Assembly (NCBI RefSeq): GCF_026932795.1
Contig: NZ_JADPVH010000006.1
Span: forward strand, 30,222-94,221
Direction: 5' to 3'
Length of the DNA stretch: 64,000 bases
Source of the DNA: Paenarthrobacter sp. Z7-10
GTDB taxonomy: Bacteria; Actinomycetota; Actinomycetes; Actinomycetales; Micrococcaceae
Below the pieces are notes generated by a model. That model searched no databases. It saw nothing but the letters and a program-made list of their open reading frames with translations, and was not told the DNA's origin. The translations under genes were made by a program, and so were the position numbers. Positions 35,001-43,116 of the stretch are shown here, piece after piece; the first letter of the stretch is position 1, and every line of letters starts with the position of its first letter.

Positions 35001-35167
35001 GTCGTTCCCTTCCGCTGTCTAAGGACAGCGTAGCCAGCAAATCCAGCGCCAGGAACCCGGCTGCGGCGAAGACCGGATATTTGCTGTCCGGATATCTGGG
35101 CTCCGAACTTCAGGACGCGGAGTCAGGACTGCCTTCCTGCTCTACCCAAGTCCGCTTATTATTCGAT

Positions 35168-35184
35168 CATTTGATTATCAAATG
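35168..35184. promoter_or_regulatory. Candidate MarR operator: perfect 17-bp palindrome
   Basis: CATTTGA-TTA-TCAAATG is perfectly symmetric, in an AT-rich patch unlike the rest of the window. It lies 29 nt before the marR ATG and covers the expected -35 position, so binding would block transcription. MarR proteins favour palindromes of about this size. CrtR of Corynebacterium, a MarR-type repressor of a C50 carotenoid operon, is the obvious precedent. Confidence 0.7.
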
Positions 35185-35200
35185 GTTTTTTAAGCTGTGC

Positions 35201-35206
35201 TATCTT
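35201..35206 (+). promoter_or_regulatory. Probable -10 element (TATCTT) of the marR-crt operon
   Basis: TATCTT is preceded by TGTGC and ends 6 nt before ATG 35213, so transcription would begin at or next to the start codon. No ribosome site is present upstream of that ATG. The -35 position overlaps the palindrome at 35168-35184. Confidence 0.5.
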
Positions 35207-35212
35207 TGCGGG

Positions 35213-35710
35213 ATGGAGGAGAAGCCCGCGAAGCTGCAGGACCGCGAGAGCCGGCACGAGGCGTCCCGGCTGATGCGCCGGATCCTGGTGCTCAACCGGG
35301 AGGTTGAGAAGGCGCTGGGACGTGAGCTCGAAGTGAACGCGACGGATCTGGAAGCCATGCAGCGGCTGATGGAGCGGGGACCCCTGAGTCCCAGTGCCCT
35401 GGCGCAACTGCTGGGGCTCAGCACCGCTGCGGTGACGGTGGTGGTGGACCGCCTGGTCAAGGTGGGGCATGTCTCACGGGAACCACACCCTACTGACCGC
35501 CGGAGCCTGCTGGTGGTTCCCACGCCGCGATCCAGCCGGCGGGCAATGGACAGCCTGCTGCCCATGATTATGGAGATCGACGGATTAGTCTCCCGTTACC
35601 CGTGGGAGCAGCAGGCTGCGATTACTGACTACCTGGCCCGGACGGTAGAGGTGTTGGAGCGCAGACTGCTCGTGCCACCGGCCGCACAATCCGAAATGGG
35701 GAATGCCTGA
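35213..35710 (+). CDS. MarR-family regulator of the carotenoid operon
   Basis: A 165-residue winged-helix regulator. The core is ATDLEAMQRLMERGPLSP, then ALAQLLGLSTAAVTVVVDRL (recognition helix) and VGHVSREPHPTDRRSLLVVP (wing with the conserved D-R-R). ATG 35213 starts directly at the helical N-terminus; the frame is open upstream but lacks homology. Its stop overlaps the crtE ATG by one base, so regulator and pathway are cotranscribed. By analogy with Corynebacterium CrtR, it likely represses its own operon and is relieved by geranylgeranyl diphosphate or a related prenyl diphosphate. Confidence 0.88.
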   Translation: MEEKPAKLQDRESRHEASRLMRRILVLNREVEKALGRELEVNATDLEAMQRLMERGPLSPSALAQLLGLSTAAVTVVVDRLVKVGHVSREPHPTDRRSLLVVPTPRSSRRAMDSLLPMIMEIDGLVSRYPWEQQAAITDYLARTVEVLERRLLVPPAAQSEMGNA

Positions 35711-36879
35711 TGTCGGTGCCCGAAGTGCCGCCCTATGTCCCCGGCCTGCATGCGGTGCCAATGCCACGGGAAAGCACCGAGTGGCTGCACCTCGCGCCAG
35801 CACCTCTCGTGGGCCGCGACGGCTCCGGTCCAGTTCTGGATGCCTATCTGATGCAGGTTAATACCGTGCTGCATGATTTCTTTACCGCCTCCCGGCTTCG
35901 GGCACACCGATTGACGCCGCGCTTCGCAACGCTGTGGGAGGCACTGCAGACGACGACGGAAGGAGGGAAGCGTTTCCGGCCCCGGCTGGTGTTCACGGCC
36001 TGCGACGGATTAGGTGGAGCCGACTTGAAAGCCGCGGCCGTGATCGGCGCAGCCTTCGAGCTGCTGCACACCGCGTTGATTGTTCACGACGACGTGGTGG
36101 ACCGGGACTTCGTGCGCCGCGGACGGCCAAATGTTTCCGGCCGGTATCTGGCCCGGGCGCTGGAGCTGGGACTGCCTCAGAGCGAGGCGGAACACCGCGC
36201 GTTGTCCGTGGGTGTGGTGGCCGGGGATCTGGCCTTGTTCAGCGCCTACCGCTTGATCGATGGGGCCGTGGTCTCCAGATCCACCCGGTCCCGGCTGCTC
36301 GGGATTTTGGATGACGCCGTCTTCGCTTCCGCTGCCGGAGAGTTGCTGGACATTGAGTTTTCCTTCCCTGACGAGGATCCGCTGATCCAGGACGTGGTAG
36401 CCATGGAGCGGCTGAAAACGGCCGTCTATTCCTTCGAGGCACCACTGAAAGCCGGCGCCGTACTGGCCGGGGCAGGGGCTGACACGATCGCCGGACTGGG
36501 CGAAATTGGCCACAGTATGGGCATCGCCTACCAGATCATCGATGATCTGCTGGGAGTCTTCGGCGATGAGGCAGGAACCGGGAAAACCACCCTCGGGGAT
36601 GTGCGCGAGGGCAAGCGGACCGTATTGATGAGCCATGCGGCCGGCCAGCCGGAGTGGGCGGCCATCGCCGGCCACCTCGGAAACCCGGAGCTCTCCCGGG
36701 AGCACGTGCAAGAGGTCCGGGACCTGCTGACCAAGTCCGGGTCCCGGGCCCACGCCGAACAGTTGGCCGTACGGTATGCCGACCGGGCCCGGGCCCGAAT
36801 AGACTGCCCGGACATCCCCGAACCCTTACGCCGTGGGCTTGAGCCGATGCTGAGCGCCTTGCTGGAGCGATCGCGATGA
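35710..36879 (+). CDS. crtE: Geranylgeranyl diphosphate synthase
   Basis: A 389-residue trans-prenyltransferase condensing isopentenyl diphosphate onto allylic primers to give C20 (or similar) diphosphate, the carotenoid precursor. The first aspartate-rich motif is LIVHDDVVDRDFVRRGRP and the second is YQIIDDLLGVFGDEAGTGK. GGKRFRPRLV near residue 80 binds diphosphate. ATG 35710 overlaps the marR stop (TGATG), giving translational coupling. Its length is normal for actinobacterial CrtE/IdsA enzymes with an N-terminal extension. Confidence 0.93.
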   Translation: MSVPEVPPYVPGLHAVPMPRESTEWLHLAPAPLVGRDGSGPVLDAYLMQVNTVLHDFFTASRLRAHRLTPRFATLWEALQTTTEGGKRFRPRLVFTACDGLGGADLKAAAVIGAAFELLHTALIVHDDVVDRDFVRRGRPNVSGRYLARALELGLPQSEAEHRALSVGVVAGDLALFSAYRLIDGAVVSRSTRSRLLGILDDAVFASAAGELLDIEFSFPDEDPLIQDVVAMERLKTAVYSFEAPLKAGAVLAGAGADTIAGLGEIGHSMGIAYQIIDDLLGVFGDEAGTGKTTLGDVREGKRTVLMSHAAGQPEWAAIAGHLGNPELSREHVQEVRDLLTKSGSRAHAEQLAVRYADRARARIDCPDIPEPLRRGLEPMLSALLERSR

Positions 36880-37775
36880 GCGCGGCAAGCACATCCAGCG
36901 CGGATCTCTACGACCAGGTCGCCGCGGCCGCTGCCAGCGTGGTGATACGCCGCTATTCCACCTCATTCGGATTTGCCGCGCGGCTGCTGCGCGGGCCGCT
37001 GCGTCAGCACATCGAGAATATCTATGCCTTGGTTCGCATTGCCGATGAGGTGGTGGATGGAGCCGCGGCAGCCCGGGTTGACGCTGCCGGAGTGTTCGGG
37101 CAGCTCGAGAGGCTGGAGTCCGAGTGCCTGCACGCCCTCGAATTCGGTTACAGCACCAACCTGGTGGTGCATGCCTTCGCACAAACCGCCCGGACAGCGG
37201 GCTTCGGCCCCGAGCTGAGCAAGCCCTTCTTCGCTTCCATGCGCTCGGATCTGGCGCCGGGGCCGCTGGGACAGCAGGGATTCGAGCAATACGTCTACGG
37301 CTCGGCGGAGGTCGTGGGGCTGATGTGCCTGCGCGCTTTCCTTATCGGTCAGCCGAACCCCGACGCACAATTTGAGCAGCTGCAGGACGGTGCCCGCCGG
37401 TTGGGCGCGGCCTTCCAGAAAATTAACTTTCTGCGGGACTTGGCGGCCGACTTCCACGACTTGAAGCGCAGCTATTTTCCGGGCATCAGCCCCGAACAGC
37501 TGACGGATGCGCAAAAGAACTTGCTGCTGGATGACATTGACGCCGACCTGGCCATCAGCCGCAGCGCCATTACGCAGCTGCCGGCGACCAGCAGGAGCGC
37601 GGTGGTTCTGGCACATTCACTTTTTGCCGAGCTGTCCCGCAGGACACGCCGAACCCCTGCGCAGGAGCTGCTGCACCGTCGGATTCGGGTTCCCAATCCG
37701 GTCAAGACACGGCTGGCAGCCGCAGCCGTCCTCGGCCAGAACGGGCTCAGCTACCCGGAACGGGTCCGCTCGTGA
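36876..37775 (+). CDS. crtB: Phytoene synthase
   Basis: Joins two geranylgeranyl diphosphates head-to-head into C40 phytoene. It has 299 residues. Substrate motifs are YSTSFGFAARLL, then IYALVRIADEVVDG (first Asp-rich motif, here with a DEVVD core) and LGAAFQKINFLRDLAADFHD with the second Asp-rich motif at LRDLAADFHD. The ATG overlaps the crtE stop by ATGA. It is cytoplasmic and membrane-associated by family. Confidence 0.93.
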   Translation: MSAASTSSADLYDQVAAAAASVVIRRYSTSFGFAARLLRGPLRQHIENIYALVRIADEVVDGAAAARVDAAGVFGQLERLESECLHALEFGYSTNLVVHAFAQTARTAGFGPELSKPFFASMRSDLAPGPLGQQGFEQYVYGSAEVVGLMCLRAFLIGQPNPDAQFEQLQDGARRLGAAFQKINFLRDLAADFHDLKRSYFPGISPEQLTDAQKNLLLDDIDADLAISRSAITQLPATSRSAVVLAHSLFAELSRRTRRTPAQELLHRRIRVPNPVKTRLAAAAVLGQNGLSYPERVRS

Positions 37776-39445
37776 TGCGCCGCCGGCCTGCCCGCGGCGC
37801 AGACGCTCAAGGCGCGCAGCGGGCGGTGGTGATCGGCGGCGGTATTTCCGGCCTCGCCGCGGCGGCCCTGCTGGCACGCCGGGGCTACAGTGTCACGCTG
37901 CTGGAACAGCACGACGACGTCGGCGGCCGCGCAGGCCGGTGGGAGTCGGAGGGCTTCACCTTTGACACCGGACCGTCCTGGTACCTCATGCCTGAGGTCT
38001 TCGATCACTTTTACCGCTTGCTCGGCACCAGCGCGGCAGAGCAGCTTGACCTGGTTCGGCTGGACCCGGCGTACCGGGTCATTTTTGAAGCCGACCACAC
38101 ACCGGTGGACCTTCCGGCCGGACGCAGCAACGCCGTCGAACTTTTTGAAGCCCTGGAACCCGGTGCGGGAGCGGGGCTGGAGGCGTACTTGGACTCCGCG
38201 CACCAGACCTACACGCTGGCCCTCCGGCACTTCCTCTACACGTCCTTCCAGTCCTACCGCACGTTCCTGCGGCCGGAAGTCCTGTTCCGCCTCCCCCGGC
38301 TGCTGCGTTTATTGCTGCAGCCGCTGGACGGCTTCGCGGCCCGCTTCGTCCGCGATCCCCGGCTGCGCCAGATCCTCGGCTATCCGGCCGTGTTTCTGGG
38401 CGCCTCCCCCTTTAGCGCCCCCAGCCTGTTTCATCTCATGAGCCACCTGGATCTCACGGACGGCGTGCTGTACCCGATGGGTGGGCTGCAGACGGTGATC
38501 CGTTCCATCCGCGACCTGGCCGAAGCCCAGCAGGTGCGGATCCTCACGGGAGCCCGGGTCACCGAGATCCGCACTGAACCCACCGGCCACCGCATGCGTC
38601 CGGCCCGGGTCACAGGTGTGCGCTACGCCGGTCCCGATGGAGCAACTCTGGACCTGTCCGCGGATGTGGTGGTGGGCGCGGCAGACCTGCACCACATGGA
38701 AACGACACTGCTGCCCACGCGGCTGCAAACATACGGCGAGGCCTACTGGAACCGCCGCATCTCCGGGCCCGGTGCGGTGCTGCTGTGCCTCGGCGTGGAG
38801 GGCGAGCTGCCCCAGCTGGAGCACCATACCCTGCTGTTCACCTCGGACTGGAAGGATAATTTCGGCCGCATCTTCGGCGCCGCGACCTCCGTGCCGGATC
38901 CCGCGTCGCTGTACATCTGCCGGCCCAGCCGCACCGACCGCTCGACCGCACCGGCCGGCAGCGAAAATCTGTTTGTCCTGGTTCCAGTGCCCGCAGACCC
39001 GACACTGGGCCGCGGCGGCGTGGACGGCGACGGTGATGAGCGGATCGAACTAATTGCCGACGCCGTGATAGAACAGATCTCGAGCTGGGCCGGAATTGAC
39101 GATCTGGCCGGCCGCATTCGGACCCGACGAACCATCGGACCAGGAGATTTTGCCGCCGACCTCAACTCCTGGCGGGGTGGCGCCCTGGGACCGGCGCACA
39201 TTCTGCGGCAAAGCGCTTTTTTCCGCTCCGGCAACGTCAGCCGAAAGGTGGCCGGACTGGTGTATGCGGGCAGCTCCACCATCCCCGGCGTTGGCCTGCC
39301 GATGTGCCTGATCAGCGCGGAACTGGCCGTCAAACAGCTGGCCGGTGACCGGAGCAGCGACCCGCTGGCCGAACCGCTCAGCCGGATGAAACCGCAGACG
39401 GGAACGGCGGCCTCTGGTTCTCGCGGAACGGCGGCACACCACTAA
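37775..39445 (+). CDS. crtI: Phytoene desaturase
   Basis: A 556-residue FAD-dependent desaturase converting phytoene to lycopene. The N-terminal dinucleotide site is VVIGGGISGLAAAALLARRG, followed by VTLLEQHDDVGGRAG and FTFDTGPSWYLMPEVFDHFY, the family signature. The C-terminal bacterial desaturase motif is GLVYAGSSTIPGVGLPMCLI. The start is ATG 37775, with GTG 37772 as a possible one-codon extension; both overlap the crtB stop. The C-terminal 30 residues after the domain are Thr/Ser/Gly-rich. Confidence 0.94.
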   Translation: MRRRPARGADAQGAQRAVVIGGGISGLAAAALLARRGYSVTLLEQHDDVGGRAGRWESEGFTFDTGPSWYLMPEVFDHFYRLLGTSAAEQLDLVRLDPAYRVIFEADHTPVDLPAGRSNAVELFEALEPGAGAGLEAYLDSAHQTYTLALRHFLYTSFQSYRTFLRPEVLFRLPRLLRLLLQPLDGFAARFVRDPRLRQILGYPAVFLGASPFSAPSLFHLMSHLDLTDGVLYPMGGLQTVIRSIRDLAEAQQVRILTGARVTEIRTEPTGHRMRPARVTGVRYAGPDGATLDLSADVVVGAADLHHMETTLLPTRLQTYGEAYWNRRISGPGAVLLCLGVEGELPQLEHHTLLFTSDWKDNFGRIFGAATSVPDPASLYICRPSRTDRSTAPAGSENLFVLVPVPADPTLGRGGVDGDGDERIELIADAVIEQISSWAGIDDLAGRIRTRRTIGPGDFAADLNSWRGGALGPAHILRQSAFFRSGNVSRKVAGLVYAGSSTIPGVGLPMCLISAELAVKQLAGDRSSDPLAEPLSRMKPQTGTAASGSRGTAAHH

Positions 39446-39927
39446 TGGGGTTTCTCTACCTTGCCGTGCTGCTGCTGTCGCTGTCTGGATTGACCATGCT
39501 CGATTGGCGCTACCGGCTGTTCTTTTTCAGCCATCCGGTCCGGGCCGCCCTGGTTCTCGCCATTGGGGTGGGGTTCTTTCTGGCTTGGGACTCGGCGGGC
39601 ATTGGGCTTCAGATTTTTTTCCGCGCCGAGACAGGCATCATGACAGGCGTCCTGCTGGCTCCTGAGCTGCCGCTGGAAGAACTCTTCTTCCTGACATTTC
39701 TCTGTCAACTGGCCATGGTCCTGTTCACTGCCTTATCCCGGCGAGCGCAGACGGGAAGTTTTAAGCCTGCGCCGCCAGCCGCAGAAGTCGCACCGCCTGG
39801 CGCGGGAGCCCCGATGTCAGCCACGGAGCTCACGCCACCAGCCACGGCAGCCCCGTTGCCAGCCATGGGGCTCACGCCACCAGCCACAGAGGCCGCGCCC
39901 GCCCCGTCCCGGGAGGGGTCGGCATGA
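39445..39927 (+). CDS. crtYe: C50 carotenoid cyclase subunit CrtYe
   Basis: A small integral-membrane subunit of the heterodimeric cyclase that forms epsilon-type rings on C50 carotenoids. It has 160 residues, three hydrophobic segments, and the diagnostic LLAPELPLEELFFLTFLCQL with its P-x-E-E cyclase motif. Family members usually end near residue 110. This one has an extra roughly 50-residue cytoplasmic tail of Ala/Pro/Thr made by two 42-bp DNA repeats. The ATG overlaps the crtI stop (TAATG). Confidence 0.9.
   Translation: MGFLYLAVLLLSLSGLTMLDWRYRLFFFSHPVRAALVLAIGVGFFLAWDSAGIGLQIFFRAETGIMTGVLLAPELPLEELFFLTFLCQLAMVLFTALSRRAQTGSFKPAPPAAEVAPPGAGAPMSATELTPPATAAPLPAMGLTPPATEAAPAPSREGSA
39808..39891 (+). 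repeat. Two 42-bp tandem repeats encoding the CrtYe tail
   Basis: Imperfect 42-bp units at 39808-39849 and 39850-39891 encode APMSATELTPPATA and APLPAMGLTPPATE, the extra C-terminal segment of CrtYe. Because 42 is a multiple of three, copy-number change would keep the frame. Confidence 0.8.
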
Positions 39928-40292
39928 CGTACTGGGCTCTGAACGCGGTCTTCCTGATTCCCGCCGCCGTCGTCTGTCTGCTCGCCTTCTGGCTGCGGCG
40001 TCGGGCGAAGTCTGCCGCCGCAGCCGCCCTGACCGCCATCGGTCAGTCCGCAGCGGTACTGCTGGCACTGACGTGCATCTTCGACAACGTTATGATCGCG
40101 GCGGGGCTGTTCAGTTACGGAGCTGGCAGGATTTCCGGGGCACGGATCGGACAAGCTCCGCTGGAGGACCTCGCCTACCCGCTTGCCGCCGTCGTGCTGT
40201 TGCCGGGACTGTGGCTCCTGCTTAGCCCCCGCCCGCTTCGGCCCCGGACCAATTCCGTGCTGCCGGCACCGGAGGGCAGTGCCGATGAGTGA
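39924..40292 (+). CDS. crtYf: C50 carotenoid cyclase subunit CrtYf
   Basis: The second membrane subunit of the heterodimeric C50 cyclase. It has 122 residues with three hydrophobic segments. The key features are CIFDNVMIAAGLFSYG (the FDN motif) and IGQAPLEDLAYPLAAVVLLP with P-L-E-D, which pairs with the P-x-E-E of CrtYe. ATG 39924 overlaps the crtYe stop by ATGA, ensuring equal synthesis of both subunits. Confidence 0.9.
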   Translation: MTYWALNAVFLIPAAVVCLLAFWLRRRAKSAAAAALTAIGQSAAVLLALTCIFDNVMIAAGLFSYGAGRISGARIGQAPLEDLAYPLAAVVLLPGLWLLLSPRPLRPRTNSVLPAPEGSADE

Positions 40293-41175
40293 ACATCCCG
40301 GCACAGCATCACGGGCGCGGATCCTTTTCGTCTCCTCCAGGCCACTCTCCTGGGTCAATACCGCCTATCCCTTCGGCGCCGCCTACCTCCTCACGGCCGG
40401 CCACATCGATCCAACATTCGTGATCGGATGCCTGTACTTCCTCATTCCCTATAACCTGGCCATGTACGGCATCAACGACGTTTTCGACTACGAATCGGAT
40501 CTGCGCAATCCGCGCAAGGGCGGCGTGGAAGGGGCCGTGCTGGACCTGTCCATGCACCGGATCACGCTGCTGGCCGCGGCCCTGACCAACTTGCCGTTCC
40601 TGGTTTACCTTGCAGTGGCGGGAAACCCGTTGTCCCTGCTGGTCCTGGCGGTCAGTGTTTTTGCCGTCCTGGCGTACAGCGCGCCCGGACTGCGCTTCAA
40701 AGAGCGTCCGTTCCTGGATTCGGTCACTTCAAGCACCCACTTCGTCAGCCCGGCCGTCTTTGGCTTGGCTCTGGCCCAACCTCACTGGACACCGGCACTC
40801 TGGGCGGTGCTGGGAGCCTTCTTCCTCTGGGGTGCGGCAAGTCATGCTTTCGGAGCTGTCCAGGATATCTCCGCAGACCGGGAGGCCGGGATCGGTTCGG
40901 TGGCCACGGTACTTGGCGGCCGCAGCACCGTCCGGTTGTCGGTCGCAATGTACCTGCTGGGCGGGCTGCTGATGCTGGCTGCCGATTGGCCCGGGCCGCT
41001 GGCGGCTCTGCTTGCGCTGCCGTATGCGCTTAATGCCGCGCCCTACTGGTTCATCCGGGATGCGGAGGCAACGGCCGCCAACGGGGGCTGGCGGCGATTC
41101 CTGTGGATCAACTTCCTGACCGGCTTCCTGGTCACCCTGCTGCTGATCTGGTACGCCCTTCGGATTCACGGATGA
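40285..41175 (+). CDS. crtEb: Lycopene elongase (UbiA-family prenyltransferase) CrtEb
   Basis: A 296-residue integral-membrane prenyltransferase that adds C5 units to both ends of lycopene, making the C50 skeleton. UbiA motif one is LAMYGINDVFDYESDLRNPR (N-D-x-x-D-x-x-x-D type); motif two is GAVQDISADREAGIGSVA (D-x-x-x-D). About eight hydrophobic segments are present. ATG 40285 overlaps the crtYf end by 8 nt. With CrtYe and CrtYf this predicts a cyclic C50 carotenoid such as decaprenoxanthin or sarcinaxanthin; which ring type cannot be told by eye. Confidence 0.92.
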   Translation: MSEHPGTASRARILFVSSRPLSWVNTAYPFGAAYLLTAGHIDPTFVIGCLYFLIPYNLAMYGINDVFDYESDLRNPRKGGVEGAVLDLSMHRITLLAAALTNLPFLVYLAVAGNPLSLLVLAVSVFAVLAYSAPGLRFKERPFLDSVTSSTHFVSPAVFGLALAQPHWTPALWAVLGAFFLWGAASHAFGAVQDISADREAGIGSVATVLGGRSTVRLSVAMYLLGGLLMLAADWPGPLAALLALPYALNAAPYWFIRDAEATAANGGWRRFLWINFLTGFLVTLLLIWYALRIHG

Positions 41176-41903
41176 TGCCCACGCTCTCCGTCGTCATTCC
41201 CTGCCGGAACGACGACGCCGCGCTGCAGCGCTGCCTGGCATCACTGGCGCGGCAAAGCCTTCCTCCAATGGAGGTGATTGTGGTGGACAACGCATGCTCC
41301 GACAACAGTGCCGGCACCGCTGCACGGTACGGCAGCATAGTGGTCGTCGAATCGAGAGTTTCGATCGGTGCCGCCGCTGCCGCCGGCTACGATGCCGCCC
41401 GCGGGCAGATCATCGTCCGCTGCGATGCCGACAGCCGGCCGCCGTCGGACTGGCTGGCACGAATCGCCGCGCATTTCGCCGCCGACCCGGACCTGGACGC
41501 GCTGACCGGGCCCGGTGTTTTCTATGGCATCTCCCGTCCCCGTGCCGCCGTGGCGCAGGCACTGTACATGACGGCCTACTTCCTCCTGATGGGGGCCGCC
41601 ATGGCCCACTGGCCGCTGTTCGGATCCAATATGGCGATGCGCCGGACTCTCTGGTGCGATGTGCGCAACGGGGTGCATCGAACCGATCCACAAGTGCACG
41701 ACGACGTGGACCTCAGCTTCCTGCTTGGATCACGGCGCATCCGCTGCGACCCGCGGCTGCGGGTGGGCATCTCGCCGCGCGCCCTCTACGGTGTCTCCAA
41801 CGCGGAACTCCGCCTGCACCGGGCCCTGCACACCCTTCGGGTGCACTGGCAGCAGGAATCACCCGGTCGCCGATGGCAGCGCCGATTGCAGCGCCGGAGC
41901 TAA
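41172..41903 (+). CDS. Family 2 glycosyltransferase, probable carotenoid glycosyltransferase
   Basis: A 243-residue GT2 enzyme. LSVVIPCRNDDAALQRCLAS and VIVVDNACSDNSAG form the nucleotide-sugar site; IIVRCDADSRPPSDWLARI has the metal-binding D-x-D. GSNMAMRRTLW and HDDVDLSFLLG complete the family pattern (the Q/RxxRW-like element is not obvious). It overlaps the crtEb stop by ATGA and is the last gene of the carotenoid run, the position held by crtX in related clusters. The inferred role is transfer of a hexose to the terminal hydroxyls of the C50 carotenoid. Confidence 0.8.
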   Translation: MMPTLSVVIPCRNDDAALQRCLASLARQSLPPMEVIVVDNACSDNSAGTAARYGSIVVVESRVSIGAAAAAGYDAARGQIIVRCDADSRPPSDWLARIAAHFAADPDLDALTGPGVFYGISRPRAAVAQALYMTAYFLLMGAAMAHWPLFGSNMAMRRTLWCDVRNGVHRTDPQVHDDVDLSFLLGSRRIRCDPRLRVGISPRALYGVSNAELRLHRALHTLRVHWQQESPGRRWQRRLQRRS

Positions 41904-42057
41904 CACCGCTCTTTAGGAATTGGGAAGCGGCCCGGCCGACTGAACAACGACGGCATTTGGGTACACCTTTGGTCGCGGTTTGTGGTGCCGGGGTTGCTGT
42001 CCCTACTTCGGCTAGGGCGCTTCGCCGACGCTGGCGACTGCAGCGCCGTCGGCCATG

Positions 42058-42942
42058 TCATAACGGAGGGTCGACGACGGCGGCGGCGGCCGTGGCGGCG
42101 GCTGTGGCGGCGGCTTCGCTGGAGTAAATTGGCATCCGGATCAGCTCCCTGTCGTACATCACCAGCGCATTGTTCTCCAGCAGCAGTTCGGAGCGCAGTT
42201 CGTTCCCGGTCCTTTTATCACGCTCGCTGCCGAAGATCCTGTTGTGCCGGTAGACCTGCCCCTCCCGTTCATAAAAGTAGGCGCCCCGTTCCGTCACGTG
42301 GTACTTGCTCGCCGGGGGCCTCGCGGCGCGCAACTCACCACGCAGATGCTCCTCAGTGAGGGAGATCCGGACTTGGAAGGTATTGTCCGTGCTGTTGCGG
42401 ACCCGGTAATCCAGATAGTTGTACACGATCGACGTTCCGCTACCGAACGGGATTTGCCGGTTGAAATCGGGGAAAAGGTCCAGCTCCCCGTGATGGTGGT
42501 GCTCCACAATGTCCAGCGGACTGTGCAGCACCATCCAATGCAGCAGATTGGTGAACTGGCACATCCCGCCCGCGATGCCGGAATCCGGGCCCCCATGGCT
42601 GATGGTCAGCCCCATTCGGTATCCCTTACGGGCAGTGCAATGACCAACCAGTTCCCAAAAGGAAAAGGTCTCGCCGGGACGGATCAGGATGCCGTCGATG
42701 TGCGGAGCAGCCAGACCCAGGGTGACCGCCTTGTTCTCCTGCAGCTCCAAGTCAACGTTGCCCAGTCGGCGGCGGATCAGCGAATTATGCCGGTATACCG
42801 TCACCGGCAGCGGCGTCAGATCGCGGCTGGTGGCGAAGCGGATTCCGGCCAGGACATTCCGGATTCGGCGCTGCAAAATCATCCTTTCCACGGACAACCA
42901 GTAGGTCTGCGGCGACAACTGTGAAAACAACCGTCTGGCCAA
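42058..42942 (-). CDS. VanW-family protein
   Basis: A 294-residue protein of the VanW family, found with vancomycin-resistance genes but common and mostly uncharacterised in actinobacteria. The recognisable span is IDGILIRPGETFSFWELVG, then KGYRMGLTISHGGPDSGIAG, GMCQFTNLLHWMVLHSPLDI and ERHHHGELD-like VEHHHHGELDLFPDFNRQIP with the conserved His cluster. TTG 42942 is the only start after an in-frame stop and has GGGGGA upstream. The last 15 residues are an Ala run. It is convergent with the GT2 gene; no van genes are nearby. Confidence 0.88.
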   Translation of the reverse strand: MARRLFSQLSPQTYWLSVERMILQRRIRNVLAGIRFATSRDLTPLPVTVYRHNSLIRRRLGNVDLELQENKAVTLGLAAPHIDGILIRPGETFSFWELVGHCTARKGYRMGLTISHGGPDSGIAGGMCQFTNLLHWMVLHSPLDIVEHHHHGELDLFPDFNRQIPFGSGTSIVYNYLDYRVRNSTDNTFQVRISLTEEHLRGELRAARPPASKYHVTERGAYFYEREGQVYRHNRIFGSERDKRTGNELRSELLLENNALVMYDRELIRMPIYSSEAAATAAATAAAAVVDPPL

Positions 42943-43116
42943 ATCGAACGATTCCCCCTATTGCCGGAACGCGGCTGCCTGACGCGATTGCGTTGAAGCG
43001 CTTGAATCAAGCTAACGGTTCTTTTCACCGGTGAGAATATACCCCCGCAGGAGGATGTGGGCATCGGCGCACCGGAGTAGCGTAAGGCTAGGTGAAAACA
43101 GCGGAGGAGGCCGGTT

